Shown one piece after another: positions 16,460-26,393 of a stretch of 64,000 nt of DNA; position 1 is the first letter of the stretch, and each line of letters opens with the position of its first letter. The stretch lies in the NCBI GenBank assembly GCA_964345225.1, contig CAYFQB010000066.1:29453-93452 (forward strand), given 5' to 3'. The notes beneath the pieces are model-generated. The model was not told where the DNA came from. It saw nothing but the letters and a program-made list of their open reading frames with translations, and did no database searches. This DNA is from CAYFQB01 sp964345225. Its GTDB lineage: Bacteria > Nitrospirota > Thermodesulfovibrionia > Thermodesulfovibrionales > UBA6898. The position numbers and the translations under genes are program-made.

Positions 16460-17191
16460 ATGATAACCAAAGAACGAGAACAGACGCTTGTGCTTATTAA
16501 ACCGGATGCTCTTAAAAATTCTTTAACAGGATATGTGCTTTCTCAATTATCAGAATTTCATACAGGATTGCGCTTCGCCGGAGCTAAGATTGTCAATGTC
16601 AGTAAAATGCTTGCCGTTGAACACTATGCGGAACATCGCGGGAAGGTATTTTTCCCTTCGCTTCTGGATTATATCATGGGGCTCATTCATTATCCAAGTG
16701 AACCCTGGAAACATAGAGTGATTGCGATTGTGTATCAAGGTCCAAATGCAACAAAAAAAATTCGGGATATTGCAGGCCCTACGAATCCTCACTTTGCCAG
16801 GGAGGAAAAACCAGGATGCATCCGTGCACTGGGGACCGTGGTTCCTATTAAAGACAAAGCAGGAAATGTAATCGGCGAGCGCATGGATAACCTAATTCAC
16901 GCCTCTGGAACAGATAGTGAAGCGGAACGAGAAATTAAGCTATGGTTCAAGCCAAATGATATCCCGCCATTAATGCATGCCTACTCCACCGAAGTAAGTG
17001 ATAATTACTATTATTTTAAGGACAGCAAACTTTACATGACGCGTGAGCCAGGTAGCATATGCTTTCTCGTACCCGGTGATGTTGCCTGGAAGTCTGACTT
17101 GGAGATACTACGCCTTCTGTCCCAAAGTCTTCCAGCACCTTACTCTCTTGAAGCAGTGGTTGCCAAGTACCTCATTAACGAAAAAAGGTAA
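16460..17191 (+). CDS. Extended nucleoside-diphosphate kinase-like protein
   Basis: NDK transfers gamma-phosphates among nucleotides through a phosphohistidine. The N-terminal KPDA motif (14-17), HYAEHRGKVFFPSLLDYI (55-72), the IRDIAGPTNP substrate segment (101-110) and the catalytic H147 in NLIHAS are all present. Ordinary NDK has about 140 residues. This one has 243, with an insert before the histidine (about 112-140) and an extra 85-residue C-terminal domain that I do not recognise. It may be a specialised NDK. The start at 16460 has a GAGGAGAG site upstream. It stands alone between a hairpin repeat and a convergent gene. Confidence 0.82.
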   Translation: MITKEREQTLVLIKPDALKNSLTGYVLSQLSEFHTGLRFAGAKIVNVSKMLAVEHYAEHRGKVFFPSLLDYIMGLIHYPSEPWKHRVIAIVYQGPNATKKIRDIAGPTNPHFAREEKPGCIRALGTVVPIKDKAGNVIGERMDNLIHASGTDSEAEREIKLWFKPNDIPPLMHAYSTEVSDNYYYFKDSKLYMTREPGSICFLVPGDVAWKSDLEILRLLSQSLPAPYSLEAVVAKYLINEKR

Positions 17192-17244
17192 AACCATTAG
17201 GAAGTTTGGTCTTTTTGAGTAGGCTGTTACTCTTATTATGATCA

Positions 17245-17276
17245 TAAAAAAGGCAGGGTAAATTCAGACCCTGCCT
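17245..17276 (-). terminator. Intrinsic terminator of the M6 protease gene
   Basis: On the minus strand GGCAGGGTCTG pairs with the following CCCTGCC and is followed by six T. It lies 26 bases after the stop codon. Confidence 0.8.
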
Positions 17277-17301
17277 CTCTCATTACGATTTATGATAGGC
17301 A

Positions 17302-20300
17302 CTAGTAATTAGGACACGCTGGTCCTCCTGGCAGTCTGATACAGGAACGTGCAACCGGTGCAGTACCTTGGCCCGGCTGCCAGACATTACCACCAGTCAT
17401 AATGTTATTTGCTCTCTGCATAAAGACCGCCCAAAGGGCACCAGGTGCAATGACCGTACCATCAAAAGGATTTATCCAGGGGCCTGCAGTTGCTTCGCAC
17501 TGGAATCCCTCAGTGAAGATTGACCGTGTATCCAGCCGCAGGTCTTCAATCAGGTCATACTGCTCAAAGTCTTTGTAATGCAGGTGCCTGCTGAACTTAA
17601 CCTCGTCCTCATTCCAGCAGACTACATTGATGTCAAACTCAGGCTGTCTCGACAGCACCAGATCAATATCAATGTCTGCAACGGCCAGGGTGCCTTGCAC
17701 TATTCCAAAGGCATTTCCGGAAAAGCCCTCAAAGAATATTGTGCCTGTGCCCGCTGCATACTCAATACCGTCCAGAAGCAGTCGCCTGTCTGACACTAGC
17801 CCGGGAAAGGCCTGCATAGCAATAGCGTTGTAGTTTAATGCCTTCTGAATATCAAGAACAGTGGCATCACCCTTGAGGTTGTTGAACATTATCTCCCTCT
17901 GGTTAATGTCATCATCAATAGCCCAGCAGAACATATACCCTTTCCTGTCATCAAAATCCCCGATCATCACCCTGTCTCCATTGGCGTTCGTCCTGTCGTA
18001 TGGAAAGGCTGTGTTCCACCAGAATTTCTCCTTCTGGCTCATCTTGATGATGAAGTCTTTCTTCTCATCAATAGGAGTACCCACACCATGAGTAACCATG
18101 TAGCATTCAAGCACAACATCCTGAGAGCTCATGTTAGCAATGTTAATTATGGTGTTGTAGTTGATATTGTCTATCAATGGGTACACCAGGAGGCTCCCCG
18201 GTTCATTAAGAACTATAGGAGCGAGTATCGCAGTATCTTCAGTGTCTGTGTTGTTGCTAAGGTCCGGATCAGTGCTGCCGCCGCCTACCACTGCCTGTGC
18301 AGTGTTCTGGATGATCTGTCCTCCACTGCCCAGAGGTACATGTACGTTAATGGTGTACTGAACAGAAGTCCCTGCTGGCACTGTGCCCAGGTTGCATACC
18401 GGTACACCGTTAGGGTCGTTCAGACAGCCATTGGTGCTCACGAAGGTTACCTGCGGAGGCAGAGTGTCGTTTACGTCCACTAACTGTGCATCAGACGGTC
18501 CTGCATTGTATACCGTGATGGTGTAAGTCAATGGGTTATTTGGCAATACGGGGTCTGGATCATCATCCTTGGTCACAGAAACATCAGCAATGGACAGGAC
18601 CAGGGTGTCTTCAGTTGCCGTGTTGTTTGCAAGATTGATGTCATTAGTGGTTGACGAGACGGTAACCGTGTCGGTTATTATCCCAACGGTCGAGGCATCT
18701 ACGGATACCTTTACCGTAAACTGTTTAGAGCTACCTGCCGGCATAGTGCCGAGTGTGCATGTGACTATACCGGCTACAGCTGCATTCGGATCCTCAGCAC
18801 ACCCTACAGTAGACATGAAAGTTACACCTGCAGGCAGTGTGTCTACAACTAACACGTTCTGTGCATCTGAAGGACCACCGTTTGTAACTGTTACCTTATA
18901 TGTAATCGTATCCTGACCTGCAACAACAGGGTCAAACGGAAAGTCGTCTTTCTCTATTGACAGGTCTGCCTGCGTGTTGACAGTCGTAGTGGCTGTTCGA
19001 GAATTATTTGTAGAGAGCGGGTCAGTCGTATCCGAAGTCGTTGTCGCCGTGTTGGTGATTATGGTACCATTCGGCGTGCTCGGCAGTACCTGTACTACGA
19101 TGGTCACTGTTCGTACCGAGGCCGGGTCAGGAGTCGGCGGTGTCAGGCCGCCCCAGGTGCAAGTTACGGTTCCTGTAAAGCCCGGAGAAGGTGTTACACA
19201 TGAGCCGCCTGCGCTCGGAGTTGCAGACACGAATACAGTGTTGGCCGGCAGGGGATCAACGATCTTTACGTTCTCAGCGCTGGACGGACCATTATTAACA
19301 ACAGATAATGTGTATGTAAGGTTAGTGCCCGCTACGACCGGGTCAGGTGTATCGGTCTTAGATAAAAACTGCAGGTCAGCCTCACCTATCACCAGAGTAT
19401 CTTCTTCGGTAAAGTTGTTTGACATGGCCGGATCGGGAGTGCTCGATGTCACATTAGCGTTATTGATAAGCTGCCCGCTTGTCTCGGAAAGTACCTTAAC
19501 TGTGATGGTAATGGGATCAGTGGTCAGACCAGCTGATAGGCTTCCCACCGGGGTCCCACCCTGCCAGTCACATGAGATGATACCGTTACTATGATTGCAA
19601 CTCCAGTTGGTGCCGCTTGCCGAGACGTATTGCTCACCCGACGGCAGTGTGTCAGTTATCATCACGTGCTGGGCGATATCAGGCCCTGCGTTATACACTG
19701 TCAGTGTGTATACAAGGTCGTTGCCCGCGACCACAGGGTCTACGTCATCTGTCTTTGTGATATCAAGGTCTGCCTCGCCACAAATCGTGCTAAAACTTGC
19801 AGTTATCTCTGCACCTGGAACTGTACTCAGGTCAGTGATGTCCCAGACTGTAACGCATGAGTCAGTGCCATCGTATTTATCACTGGACGGTGCAGTATTT
19901 GTGCCAATTACATCCCCTGCAGTATAAATGTCTCCGCTGTCAGCTAAATCGCCACTCGGCTCTGCCTCGATCTCCTCCAGTCCGTCAGCTTCCATCAGCC
20001 TGACGAACTTGTGATCAGTATATTGATTATCGTATGCGAAACTTGTACCCGCACCGTTTAGTGTTGCATCAATATGCCAAATAGACAAACCGTCAAGTGT
20101 AAACCAAACACTACTATCATTTTCAATGTCTTGTCTGTTTTGCACTATGAAGAACTCGCTAAAAATGTCTCCCAAGCTCACTCCCGGCCAGATAAGAACA
20201 CAATCCTTGGATGTAGCTGTATCATCAAGGGTTATATCTTGTCTGGTACCAGCAACGACAATTGGAGTGAGCCAATCAAGCATCCACTTACTGAAGCAAT

Positions 20301-21237
20301 TGTGATCTCCTGTGTTGCCATCCATCATATCAAAGCCGCCGACACCACCGTCAGGGCCTACAGTATCATCGTAATCATATAGATCGGGCAGACCCAAGCC
20401 GTGCCCTGTCTCGTGTATTACAACAGTTGGATTGTTTGATTCCCATTGCCATGAGTACCAATAAAGTGTTTTGCCATCAAGATTATAACCGCCGTCAATC
20501 CAACTGTGTCTATAACCCCACCAGAATGAACCCCAACCTGTATCAGGTCCGGTCCACATTACGATGAAATAGTCTATATCACCATCACCGTCATTATCGT
20601 ACTGACTGAAATCGTGTCCTGCTGTGTCATAGTAATTGAGGGCCTCTTTTATAAGATTCTCTCGTCCTGTAGTATCTGTAGTAACAGCACTGCGGTTATA
20701 TGCAGTCTGGTACCAGCCGAGAGTAGTTCCATTGCCCAGGTCGATTAGACCATATGAAGCACGATCATAGTAGTTAGTCAGGCTTTCCCTCGGAAAATTA
20801 GCAGGGTTTCCATTCCCATATAGCATGTCGTTGATATCTGTTTCGGAGACAGTGTGAGTATGGTCTTGGAATTCAATAAGAAGAGCAAAAGTCTTTACGT
20901 TTCCAGTTGATGGCATGCCCTGCCAGGCAGGCGGAGGCACAGCGGGTAAAATTGCATCTATCTCAGATTCTGTCATTCCTTGTGATTTGAGAATCTTTCG
21001 CTTGAGTTTGATAACGGCTCTCTCAAGAAGATATGGGTCAACTTTATGGTTGCCAATCTTCTTTGCCATTTCCTGTCGGCTTTCAAATTTACCTTCGGCC
21101 TTGAGCTTTTCAATTTCCCCGGGTCGGGGAGGTTCCATTGCCCGGGCGGGAAAAAGTGATAAAATGCTGAGGAAAATATAAGCTGTTAGAACCATCATAA
21201 GATAGGATACTTTATTCGATAGATGGTGCACTTTCAT
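17302..21237 (-). CDS. Secreted M6-type metalloprotease with DUF11 repeats
   Basis: A 1311-residue exported protein. A signal peptide covers about 1-33, followed by a propeptide-like region to about 110. The M6 (immune inhibitor A-like) zinc protease domain has HETGH at 275-279, extended to HExxHxxGxxDLYD, plus an Asp-rich calcium-type loop DNDGDGDID (214-222). Four DUF11 repeats follow (each starting ADL/ADV...K.D.DPV and containing GPSxAxNV and LSNN), about residues 490-990. The last 280 residues form a separate beta-rich domain without a recognised family. GGAGG precedes the ATG at 21237. It is probably a cell-surface or released protease, and it terminates at its own hairpin. Confidence 0.88.
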   Translation of the reverse strand: MKVHHLSNKVSYLMMVLTAYIFLSILSLFPARAMEPPRPGEIEKLKAEGKFESRQEMAKKIGNHKVDPYLLERAVIKLKRKILKSQGMTESEIDAILPAVPPPAWQGMPSTGNVKTFALLIEFQDHTHTVSETDINDMLYGNGNPANFPRESLTNYYDRASYGLIDLGNGTTLGWYQTAYNRSAVTTDTTGRENLIKEALNYYDTAGHDFSQYDNDGDGDIDYFIVMWTGPDTGWGSFWWGYRHSWIDGGYNLDGKTLYWYSWQWESNNPTVVIHETGHGLGLPDLYDYDDTVGPDGGVGGFDMMDGNTGDHNCFSKWMLDWLTPIVVAGTRQDITLDDTATSKDCVLIWPGVSLGDIFSEFFIVQNRQDIENDSSVWFTLDGLSIWHIDATLNGAGTSFAYDNQYTDHKFVRLMEADGLEEIEAEPSGDLADSGDIYTAGDVIGTNTAPSSDKYDGTDSCVTVWDITDLSTVPGAEITASFSTICGEADLDITKTDDVDPVVAGNDLVYTLTVYNAGPDIAQHVMITDTLPSGEQYVSASGTNWSCNHSNGIISCDWQGGTPVGSLSAGLTTDPITITVKVLSETSGQLINNANVTSSTPDPAMSNNFTEEDTLVIGEADLQFLSKTDTPDPVVAGTNLTYTLSVVNNGPSSAENVKIVDPLPANTVFVSATPSAGGSCVTPSPGFTGTVTCTWGGLTPPTPDPASVRTVTIVVQVLPSTPNGTIITNTATTTSDTTDPLSTNNSRTATTTVNTQADLSIEKDDFPFDPVVAGQDTITYKVTVTNGGPSDAQNVLVVDTLPAGVTFMSTVGCAEDPNAAVAGIVTCTLGTMPAGSSKQFTVKVSVDASTVGIITDTVTVSSTTNDINLANNTATEDTLVLSIADVSVTKDDDPDPVLPNNPLTYTITVYNAGPSDAQLVDVNDTLPPQVTFVSTNGCLNDPNGVPVCNLGTVPAGTSVQYTINVHVPLGSGGQIIQNTAQAVVGGGSTDPDLSNNTDTEDTAILAPIVLNEPGSLLVYPLIDNINYNTIINIANMSSQDVVLECYMVTHGVGTPIDEKKDFIIKMSQKEKFWWNTAFPYDRTNANGDRVMIGDFDDRKGYMFCWAIDDDINQREIMFNNLKGDATVLDIQKALNYNAIAMQAFPGLVSDRRLLLDGIEYAAGTGTIFFEGFSGNAFGIVQGTLAVADIDIDLVLSRQPEFDINVVCWNEDEVKFSRHLHYKDFEQYDLIEDLRLDTRSIFTEGFQCEATAGPWINPFDGTVIAPGALWAVFMQRANNIMTGGNVWQPGQGTAPVARSCIRLPGGPACPNY

Positions 21238-21424
21238 GATTTTAATCCTCCATCTGATAATAAGCCGTTTATTTTAATTCGGATTTCCATACTATCTTCT
21301 ATTCTTTATATTTCTTTGTTTTTCAATTTTATCAAGGTGTTTAAAGAATATTCTCTGAGATGTGTTTCTTCTCATTAAACATCTAACTCACTATTGAACA
21401 AAATGTTACAAAAGTAAACATTTA

Positions 21425-21463
21425 TTAAAAAAGAGGGGACTATTATATATATAGTCCTCCCTT
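21425..21463 (-). terminator. Intrinsic terminator of the FG-GAP protein gene
   Basis: On the minus strand GAGGACTAT and ATAGTCCCCTC form a stem around an alternating TA loop, followed by six T. It lies about 85 bases beyond the stop codon at 21548. The surrounding 300 bases are AT-rich and gene-free. Confidence 0.75.
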
Positions 21464-21547
21464 GATATACTATTTGTCAATCAGCCATTATGTGTATTTA
21501 TATTAGGGCTTAAGTCTTAATACTTTAGATTCTATATAGTAATTCTA

Positions 21548-24500
21548 TTACGGTCTTACATCCACATCCACATAGTCATAATACACTTGTTCCAAGTCCA
21601 ATAAGCCATTCATAACCAGATCAACAGCAAAAAAGATATGATACAAACCTGCGGGTAAGCCAGACATATTCAATATCTCATAAGGGCTCATATCAAACAA
21701 AGGACCCTGATAGGTAACAACAGGCCCAGGCATCCAGAAATCGCTTATAAAATCATAATGATACAAGCCCATAGGTGTTAAGGCTAATACCCACCAGTCT
21801 GCATTTTTACCTGAGTGGCTTCCTGAAGAAAGTTCTATGGTTATAGACAGGATATCACTTTGGGTAATGATAACCGGCCCATCTGATCCGTTTGCCTTGA
21901 TGTCAGGTAAAACCGTTATATAATATTCATCTGCCCCCATGTCTGTTATAGCTACAGCATCTCCATCACCATTAATAGGCCGTGGATCTCCTTCAAAATC
22001 ATTCAATGGTGCACCTACGTTTGTGCCTTTATCTATACATGAAGAGAATTCAGTCAAATGATAGTCCCTTGCTGCTGGATCCTTAAATAAAGGATCTTCA
22101 CTGATATCCGTTGAATCACCAATATATTTGCCTGGATATGTTAGGTCATTGACAACATTACCCACATCTGAAAATGATGTTTTTAATAATGTTGTGGCAT
22201 TTTCCTGGTAGAGGTATATATCATCATCTGTAGCAGTTGCCGAATTGCCCCAGATGATCTCGTTCTTTGCATTTGCGAATGTAATACCGGAATCTTTTGC
22301 AACAAGATCCAATCCGCTTCCATAAACTGAACTATTGGCTGTGATGGTATCGTTCAGGAGTTTCAGGTATATACTGCTGCCAGTAGCTGCAGAAGTGGCA
22401 TATATACCTCCTCCAGAGTTTGCTGAATTTTCTACAACCATGTTATTGGTCAGCATGATTGCTATTACTCCTTCACCAGAAGCATCTGCATAAATACCAC
22501 CGCCAAAGGGGGCTACGTTATCAACGATTATATTATTTAAGAGGTTCATCTGAACTGTGCCCGCATTAGATGAGTTGATCTGCAGACCGCCTCCAGATGA
22601 TGAATAGCCGTTTGTGATAGTGAAGTTCTCAATGGTGGCTGTAATTATTTCCCCTGTTCCAGCATTCACAGAAATTACACTTCCGTCGCCAACACCGTCA
22701 CCGCTTGCATCTCCGTCAATTATGGTAAGAAGCGGGTTATCTAAATGTGATGTTAAAGTTTGATTCCAGCCGCCTTGAATCAACAAGTCACTTATTGAAG
22801 ACATAACAGAAATATTTTCGTAATACATCCCTTCAGCTACTCTTATTGAATCGCCACTTTCAGATATATTAATCGCATATTGTATTGTCTTGCATGGTGA
22901 TGAAGAGCTTGTACAATCACCAATATCAGTCCCCCCTTTTTTCACATATCTGTTAAAAGATACTGTTCCTGAAACAGTTTCACTGCCGTCTGACAGGCCA
23001 GTTTTTAATGCAGTAAGCAATATAGTACAACTTCCTGAGTTTATTGGTGTCCATGTATTTGCATATACTCCGTCATCTGCAGCACCATCACTATGTGCAC
23101 CGTCGTCATAAAGGGGAACTGTTGGATCTCCGTTATTGAATGATGCTGATACTGTTGCGCCAGTAATAGTGTTGAAGCAGTTATCTCTTACTGTTGCGTT
23201 TATATTTGTTGAAGAACCCTTAGACACATTAAATCCATCAGAAGGTGCATTGATCTTGACAACTAATGCTGTCGGATTAGTCGGTATGCAGGTGTCTGCC
23301 TGGTTACCATCTATGCATGTAAGTTCTCCAGTACTGGCACAGTCTCCTAAACCACAGGTTGTTAAAGAGCCATACCATGACTCATCAATGCCGTCAGCAG
23401 TGGTTGGATCGCAGTCGTTGTCCTGTGTGTCGCATAACTCTAAATTATTGTCTGTTGTATCATTACAGGACTGGGAGCCATTGGAGCATTCAAATGTTCC
23501 TTCTTCACAGAGGTCTGAATCCGGTCCATCACAGGGAGAGCCATACCATGACTCATCAATGCCGTCAGCAGTACCTGGATTACAGTCGTTGTCCTGTGTG
23601 TCGCATAACTCTGCTGCTCCAGGGTTGACATCCGGATCTGTATCATCACAGTCTGTATTGTCTTTGACATAATCAGCCGGAGCTGCACATGCATGTATCG
23701 AGATATAAGGATTACCATAGCCATCACGGTCATAATCGAAATAGTAAACTTCAGGATCAAGAGTTGAGCACATTAGCATGAATATATAGGCCGAGCCTGA
23801 AGACAAACCGGGATCATCGTCTAAATGAGCACCTGACAAGACATTATAGCCGCTGATGGAGACTGAATAGCCAAATCCATCACCTACTGCTCCATCAGAT
23901 GCAACCAGCTTGGCCTCTTCAACCCATGCTGATGTAACAGCATCATAACGGAATATATAGGAAGAACCTGAAGACAGACCGGCGTCATCGTCACCATCAG
24001 CCCCGACAACAACCGTGTCGTAGCTGATAGAGACCGAACGGCCAAACCAATCATCTATAGCTCCATCAGATGCAACCAGCTTGGCCTCTTCAACCCATGC
24101 TGATGTTACAGCATTATACCGGAATACATAGGCCGAGCCTGAATTAGAACCTGCATCATCGTTACCATAAGCACCAATTACAACAATATCGCGGCTGATG
24201 GAAACTGAACGGCCAAATCCATCACCTACTGCTCCATCAGATGCAACCAGCTTGGCCTCTTCAACCCATGCTGATGTAACAGCATCATAACGGAATATAT
24301 AGGAAGAACCTGAAGACAGACCGGCATCATCGTCACCATCAGCCCCGACAACAACCGTGTCGTAGCTGACAGAGACCGAACGGCCAAACCAATCATCTAT
24401 AGCTCCATCAGATGCAACGAGCTTGGCCTCTTCAACCCATGCTGATGTAACAGCATCATACCTGAATACATAGACCGAACCTGAATTAGAACCGCCATCA

Positions 24501-25069
24501 TCGTCAAAAGGAACTCCGACTACGACCGTATCGCGGCTGATGGAGACTGTATTGCCAAAATAATCACCTTCTGCTCCATCAGATGCAACGAGCTTGGTCT
24601 CTTCAACCCATGCTGATGTAACAGCATCATACCTGAATACATAGACCGAACCTGAATTAGAACCGCCATCATCGTCACCATAAGCTCCGACTACTATTGT
24701 ATCGCGACTGACAGAGACTGAAACGCCAAAATAATCATTTGTAACACCATCAGATGCAACGAGCTTGGCCTCTTCAACCCATGCTGATGTTACAGCATCA
24801 TAACGGAATACGTAGACAGAACCTGAGTTCGAACCGTTATCAGCGTCACCATAAGCCCCGATTACTATTGTATCGCGACTGACAGAGACTGAATTGCCAA
24901 ATCTATCATCTGATGCACCGTCACTTGCGGTAAGCTTGGCTTCAGTCAGGGCACCAGAATGAGAAGCAAATCCAAGAACAAGATAGAATGCTAACATAAG
25001 GGACAGGACATACCTTATGCTGTAAATTCCCTTTATTGATATGCTTCCCTTATGATTAAGTTTTTTCAT
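21548..25069 (-). CDS. Large secreted FG-GAP / MopE-like / beta-helix protein
   Basis: An 1173-residue exported protein with a signal peptide (about 20-41). Seven FG-GAP-like repeats of 57 residues follow (about 42-435), each with SDG..DD.FG, SVSISRDTVVVGA and SGSVYVFRYDAVTSAWVEE. Next come two MopE-like putative metal-binding segments with DCDD, NPGA.ELCDTQDNDC and DGIDESWYG (about 450-575), a beta-sandwich linker, then a parallel beta-helix of the choice-of-anchor type (about 730-1050). The C-terminal 110 residues (PDIKANG...DWW...LTP.G) are shared with the lamin-tail protein at 37819-38886. It probably sits on the cell surface; the ligand is unknown. Confidence 0.85.
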   Translation of the reverse strand: MKKLNHKGSISIKGIYSIRYVLSLMLAFYLVLGFASHSGALTEAKLTASDGASDDRFGNSVSVSRDTIVIGAYGDADNGSNSGSVYVFRYDAVTSAWVEEAKLVASDGVTNDYFGVSVSVSRDTIVVGAYGDDDGGSNSGSVYVFRYDAVTSAWVEETKLVASDGAEGDYFGNTVSISRDTVVVGVPFDDDGGSNSGSVYVFRYDAVTSAWVEEAKLVASDGAIDDWFGRSVSVSYDTVVVGADGDDDAGLSSGSSYIFRYDAVTSAWVEEAKLVASDGAVGDGFGRSVSISRDIVVIGAYGNDDAGSNSGSAYVFRYNAVTSAWVEEAKLVASDGAIDDWFGRSVSISYDTVVVGADGDDDAGLSSGSSYIFRYDAVTSAWVEEAKLVASDGAVGDGFGYSVSISGYNVLSGAHLDDDPGLSSGSAYIFMLMCSTLDPEVYYFDYDRDGYGNPYISIHACAAPADYVKDNTDCDDTDPDVNPGAAELCDTQDNDCNPGTADGIDESWYGSPCDGPDSDLCEEGTFECSNGSQSCNDTTDNNLELCDTQDNDCDPTTADGIDESWYGSLTTCGLGDCASTGELTCIDGNQADTCIPTNPTALVVKINAPSDGFNVSKGSSTNINATVRDNCFNTITGATVSASFNNGDPTVPLYDDGAHSDGAADDGVYANTWTPINSGSCTILLTALKTGLSDGSETVSGTVSFNRYVKKGGTDIGDCTSSSSPCKTIQYAINISESGDSIRVAEGMYYENISVMSSISDLLIQGGWNQTLTSHLDNPLLTIIDGDASGDGVGDGSVISVNAGTGEIITATIENFTITNGYSSSGGGLQINSSNAGTVQMNLLNNIIVDNVAPFGGGIYADASGEGVIAIMLTNNMVVENSANSGGGIYATSAATGSSIYLKLLNDTITANSSVYGSGLDLVAKDSGITFANAKNEIIWGNSATATDDDIYLYQENATTLLKTSFSDVGNVVNDLTYPGKYIGDSTDISEDPLFKDPAARDYHLTEFSSCIDKGTNVGAPLNDFEGDPRPINGDGDAVAITDMGADEYYITVLPDIKANGSDGPVIITQSDILSITIELSSGSHSGKNADWWVLALTPMGLYHYDFISDFWMPGPVVTYQGPLFDMSPYEILNMSGLPAGLYHIFFAVDLVMNGLLDLEQVYYDYVDVDVRP
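23850..24955. repeat. 171-bp tandem repeats inside the FG-GAP gene
   Basis: The word AACCCATGCTGATGT recurs at 23921, 24092, 24263 and on, exactly every 171 bases (57 codons). Neighbouring units alternate between two sequence types, so a 342-bp pair appears to have been duplicated as a block (units near 23930-24100 and 24270-24440 are almost identical). Confidence 0.85.
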
Positions 25070-25477
25070 ACTTCATATCATATTTCAAAGTAATAATTAA
25101 ATTATTTTTAATAATGATTTTAGTATCTTAATATTGAAAACTATTGACCAAAAAACCTTTCACCATAACGTTATTTTGATAGTAATTGTTAGGAATAAGT
25201 ACTTAATGTTAAAATTTTTCATTATCATTATGTCAATCACCTATTAGTTTTAAATCTGAAAAATATTTAGTATTAAAACTAAAGTACTATCCCTAATATT
25301 ACAGAAAGGCTATATAGGGTTATGTCTCCAAAACCTGTTGAAACACTCTTCTAAAAGGCAGTTCAAATCATGATAAATAAGTGGAAAAATATTGTAACTT
25401 TTAAAAAAAGAGGTGCAATTTTCAGGAGATCAAGAGAGAAATAAGCTCATAATTTAAAGTTCAAAGTCCCAAATTCT
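25070..25477. other. AT-rich intergenic region
   Basis: About 400 bases, strongly AT-rich, upstream of the FG-GAP gene. It should contain that gene's promoter. No gene or structured RNA is recognised. Confidence 0.45.
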
Positions 25478-25522
25478 TTACCCCATTAGAAAGTGTTACT
25501 ATTTTCTTCTAACGGGGTTTAC
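25478..25522. repeat. CCCCGTTAG hairpin repeat, copy 4
   Basis: TTACCCCATTAGAAAG and TTCTAACGGGGTTTA enclose TGTTACTATTTTC. Its edge overlaps the stop codon of the DUF116 gene, the same arrangement as copy 1 beside the CBS gene. Confidence 0.8.
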
Positions 25523-26331
25523 TTTAACAATTTATCAAGTTCTTGCAGATTAAAAGAGCTCTCGTAAGCCTGGTTCATCCATCGGGCACATCGATTTGCA
25601 TCAAGCGGAATACCAACAGGGGGGATGTCAAGCTTGAGACATAATCTCATACCCCCAACAAGTTCAGGTATACAGGCGACACCAAGTGCACCGATGCTTG
25701 GATGTTCTGCCTTTAGTTTCTTAAAGAGTTTCTCCAGGTCTATGGTGATGGCTATGTAAGGATCAATATTGTATTTTTTTAAAAGAATACTTCCAAGATT
25801 GATAAAGCATTCCTTTGTACATCTCTTACAGGTATATTCAATATCTCCTGGTACCGACTTACATTCAGGTCTGAAATCACGGAGACAATGGGGAAGAAGT
25901 GCGAATTTGTACTCACTCTGTTTGAATGCCTCTCTGTATATACGGTTTATGAGTTCGATCTCGATCATATAAAGGTGGTACTGCTTTTCTTTTGTTCGCA
26001 GGGTATCGTCAAATCTCTGTGATAACGGTAACGTTTTCAGGTGTTTGCGAACACCTCTGGTATACACTGAGAGCGCATCCTGCAGCGCGTCTTTTATACT
26101 GGAAATTAGTGCTTGATCAATATTTTTTCCAGAACGCTTTCTGAAAAAAGACTTGTTACTGCTTGTTTTTTGAAGGTGAATAAGTAGCCTTTCTGGATCA
26201 GGGCAGAGGTTTAACAGCTCATCAGTTATGTGTGCAACGGTTCTGTAATAATGATCTGTTACTTTATCGTTACCGAAGAGAGAGTAAGTTTTTCCTTTTA
26301 AGGCTATTGGTTTCCCTGCTTTTTCAACCAC
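25519..26331 (-). CDS. DUF116 family protein
   Basis: A 270-residue protein of the DUF116 family. Its C-terminal half has the cysteine motif CKRCTKEC (about 168-175), then LGVACIPELVGGMRLC and the IPPVGIPLDANRCARW segment typical of the family. The N-terminal half is helical and less conserved. The cysteines suggest an iron-sulfur or zinc site; the function is not established. The start is a GTG at 26331 without a clear ribosome site. It follows the amidohydrolase gene by 62 bases on the same strand. Confidence 0.85.
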   Translation of the reverse strand: MVEKAGKPIALKGKTYSLFGNDKVTDHYYRTVAHITDELLNLCPDPERLLIHLQKTSSNKSFFRKRSGKNIDQALISSIKDALQDALSVYTRGVRKHLKTLPLSQRFDDTLRTKEKQYHLYMIEIELINRIYREAFKQSEYKFALLPHCLRDFRPECKSVPGDIEYTCKRCTKECFINLGSILLKKYNIDPYIAITIDLEKLFKKLKAEHPSIGALGVACIPELVGGMRLCLKLDIPPVGIPLDANRCARWMNQAYESSFNLQELDKLLK

Positions 26332-26393
26332 TTAATTAATTATAAAACTTTTTGAGAACAGAAATCACAAGGAGCAGTAGCCTGTTATTCTTT

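Noticed and set aside
18974..19594. Plus-strand ORF of 206 codons inside the M6 protease gene
   Set aside because: It is antisense to the DUF11 repeats, whose repeated sequence keeps the opposite frame open. The protease frame has a signal peptide, HExxH and repeats.
23850..24955. CRISPR array
   Set aside because: The period is 171 bases, in frame and coding for FG-GAP repeats; there are no short palindromic repeats with unique spacers and no cas genes.
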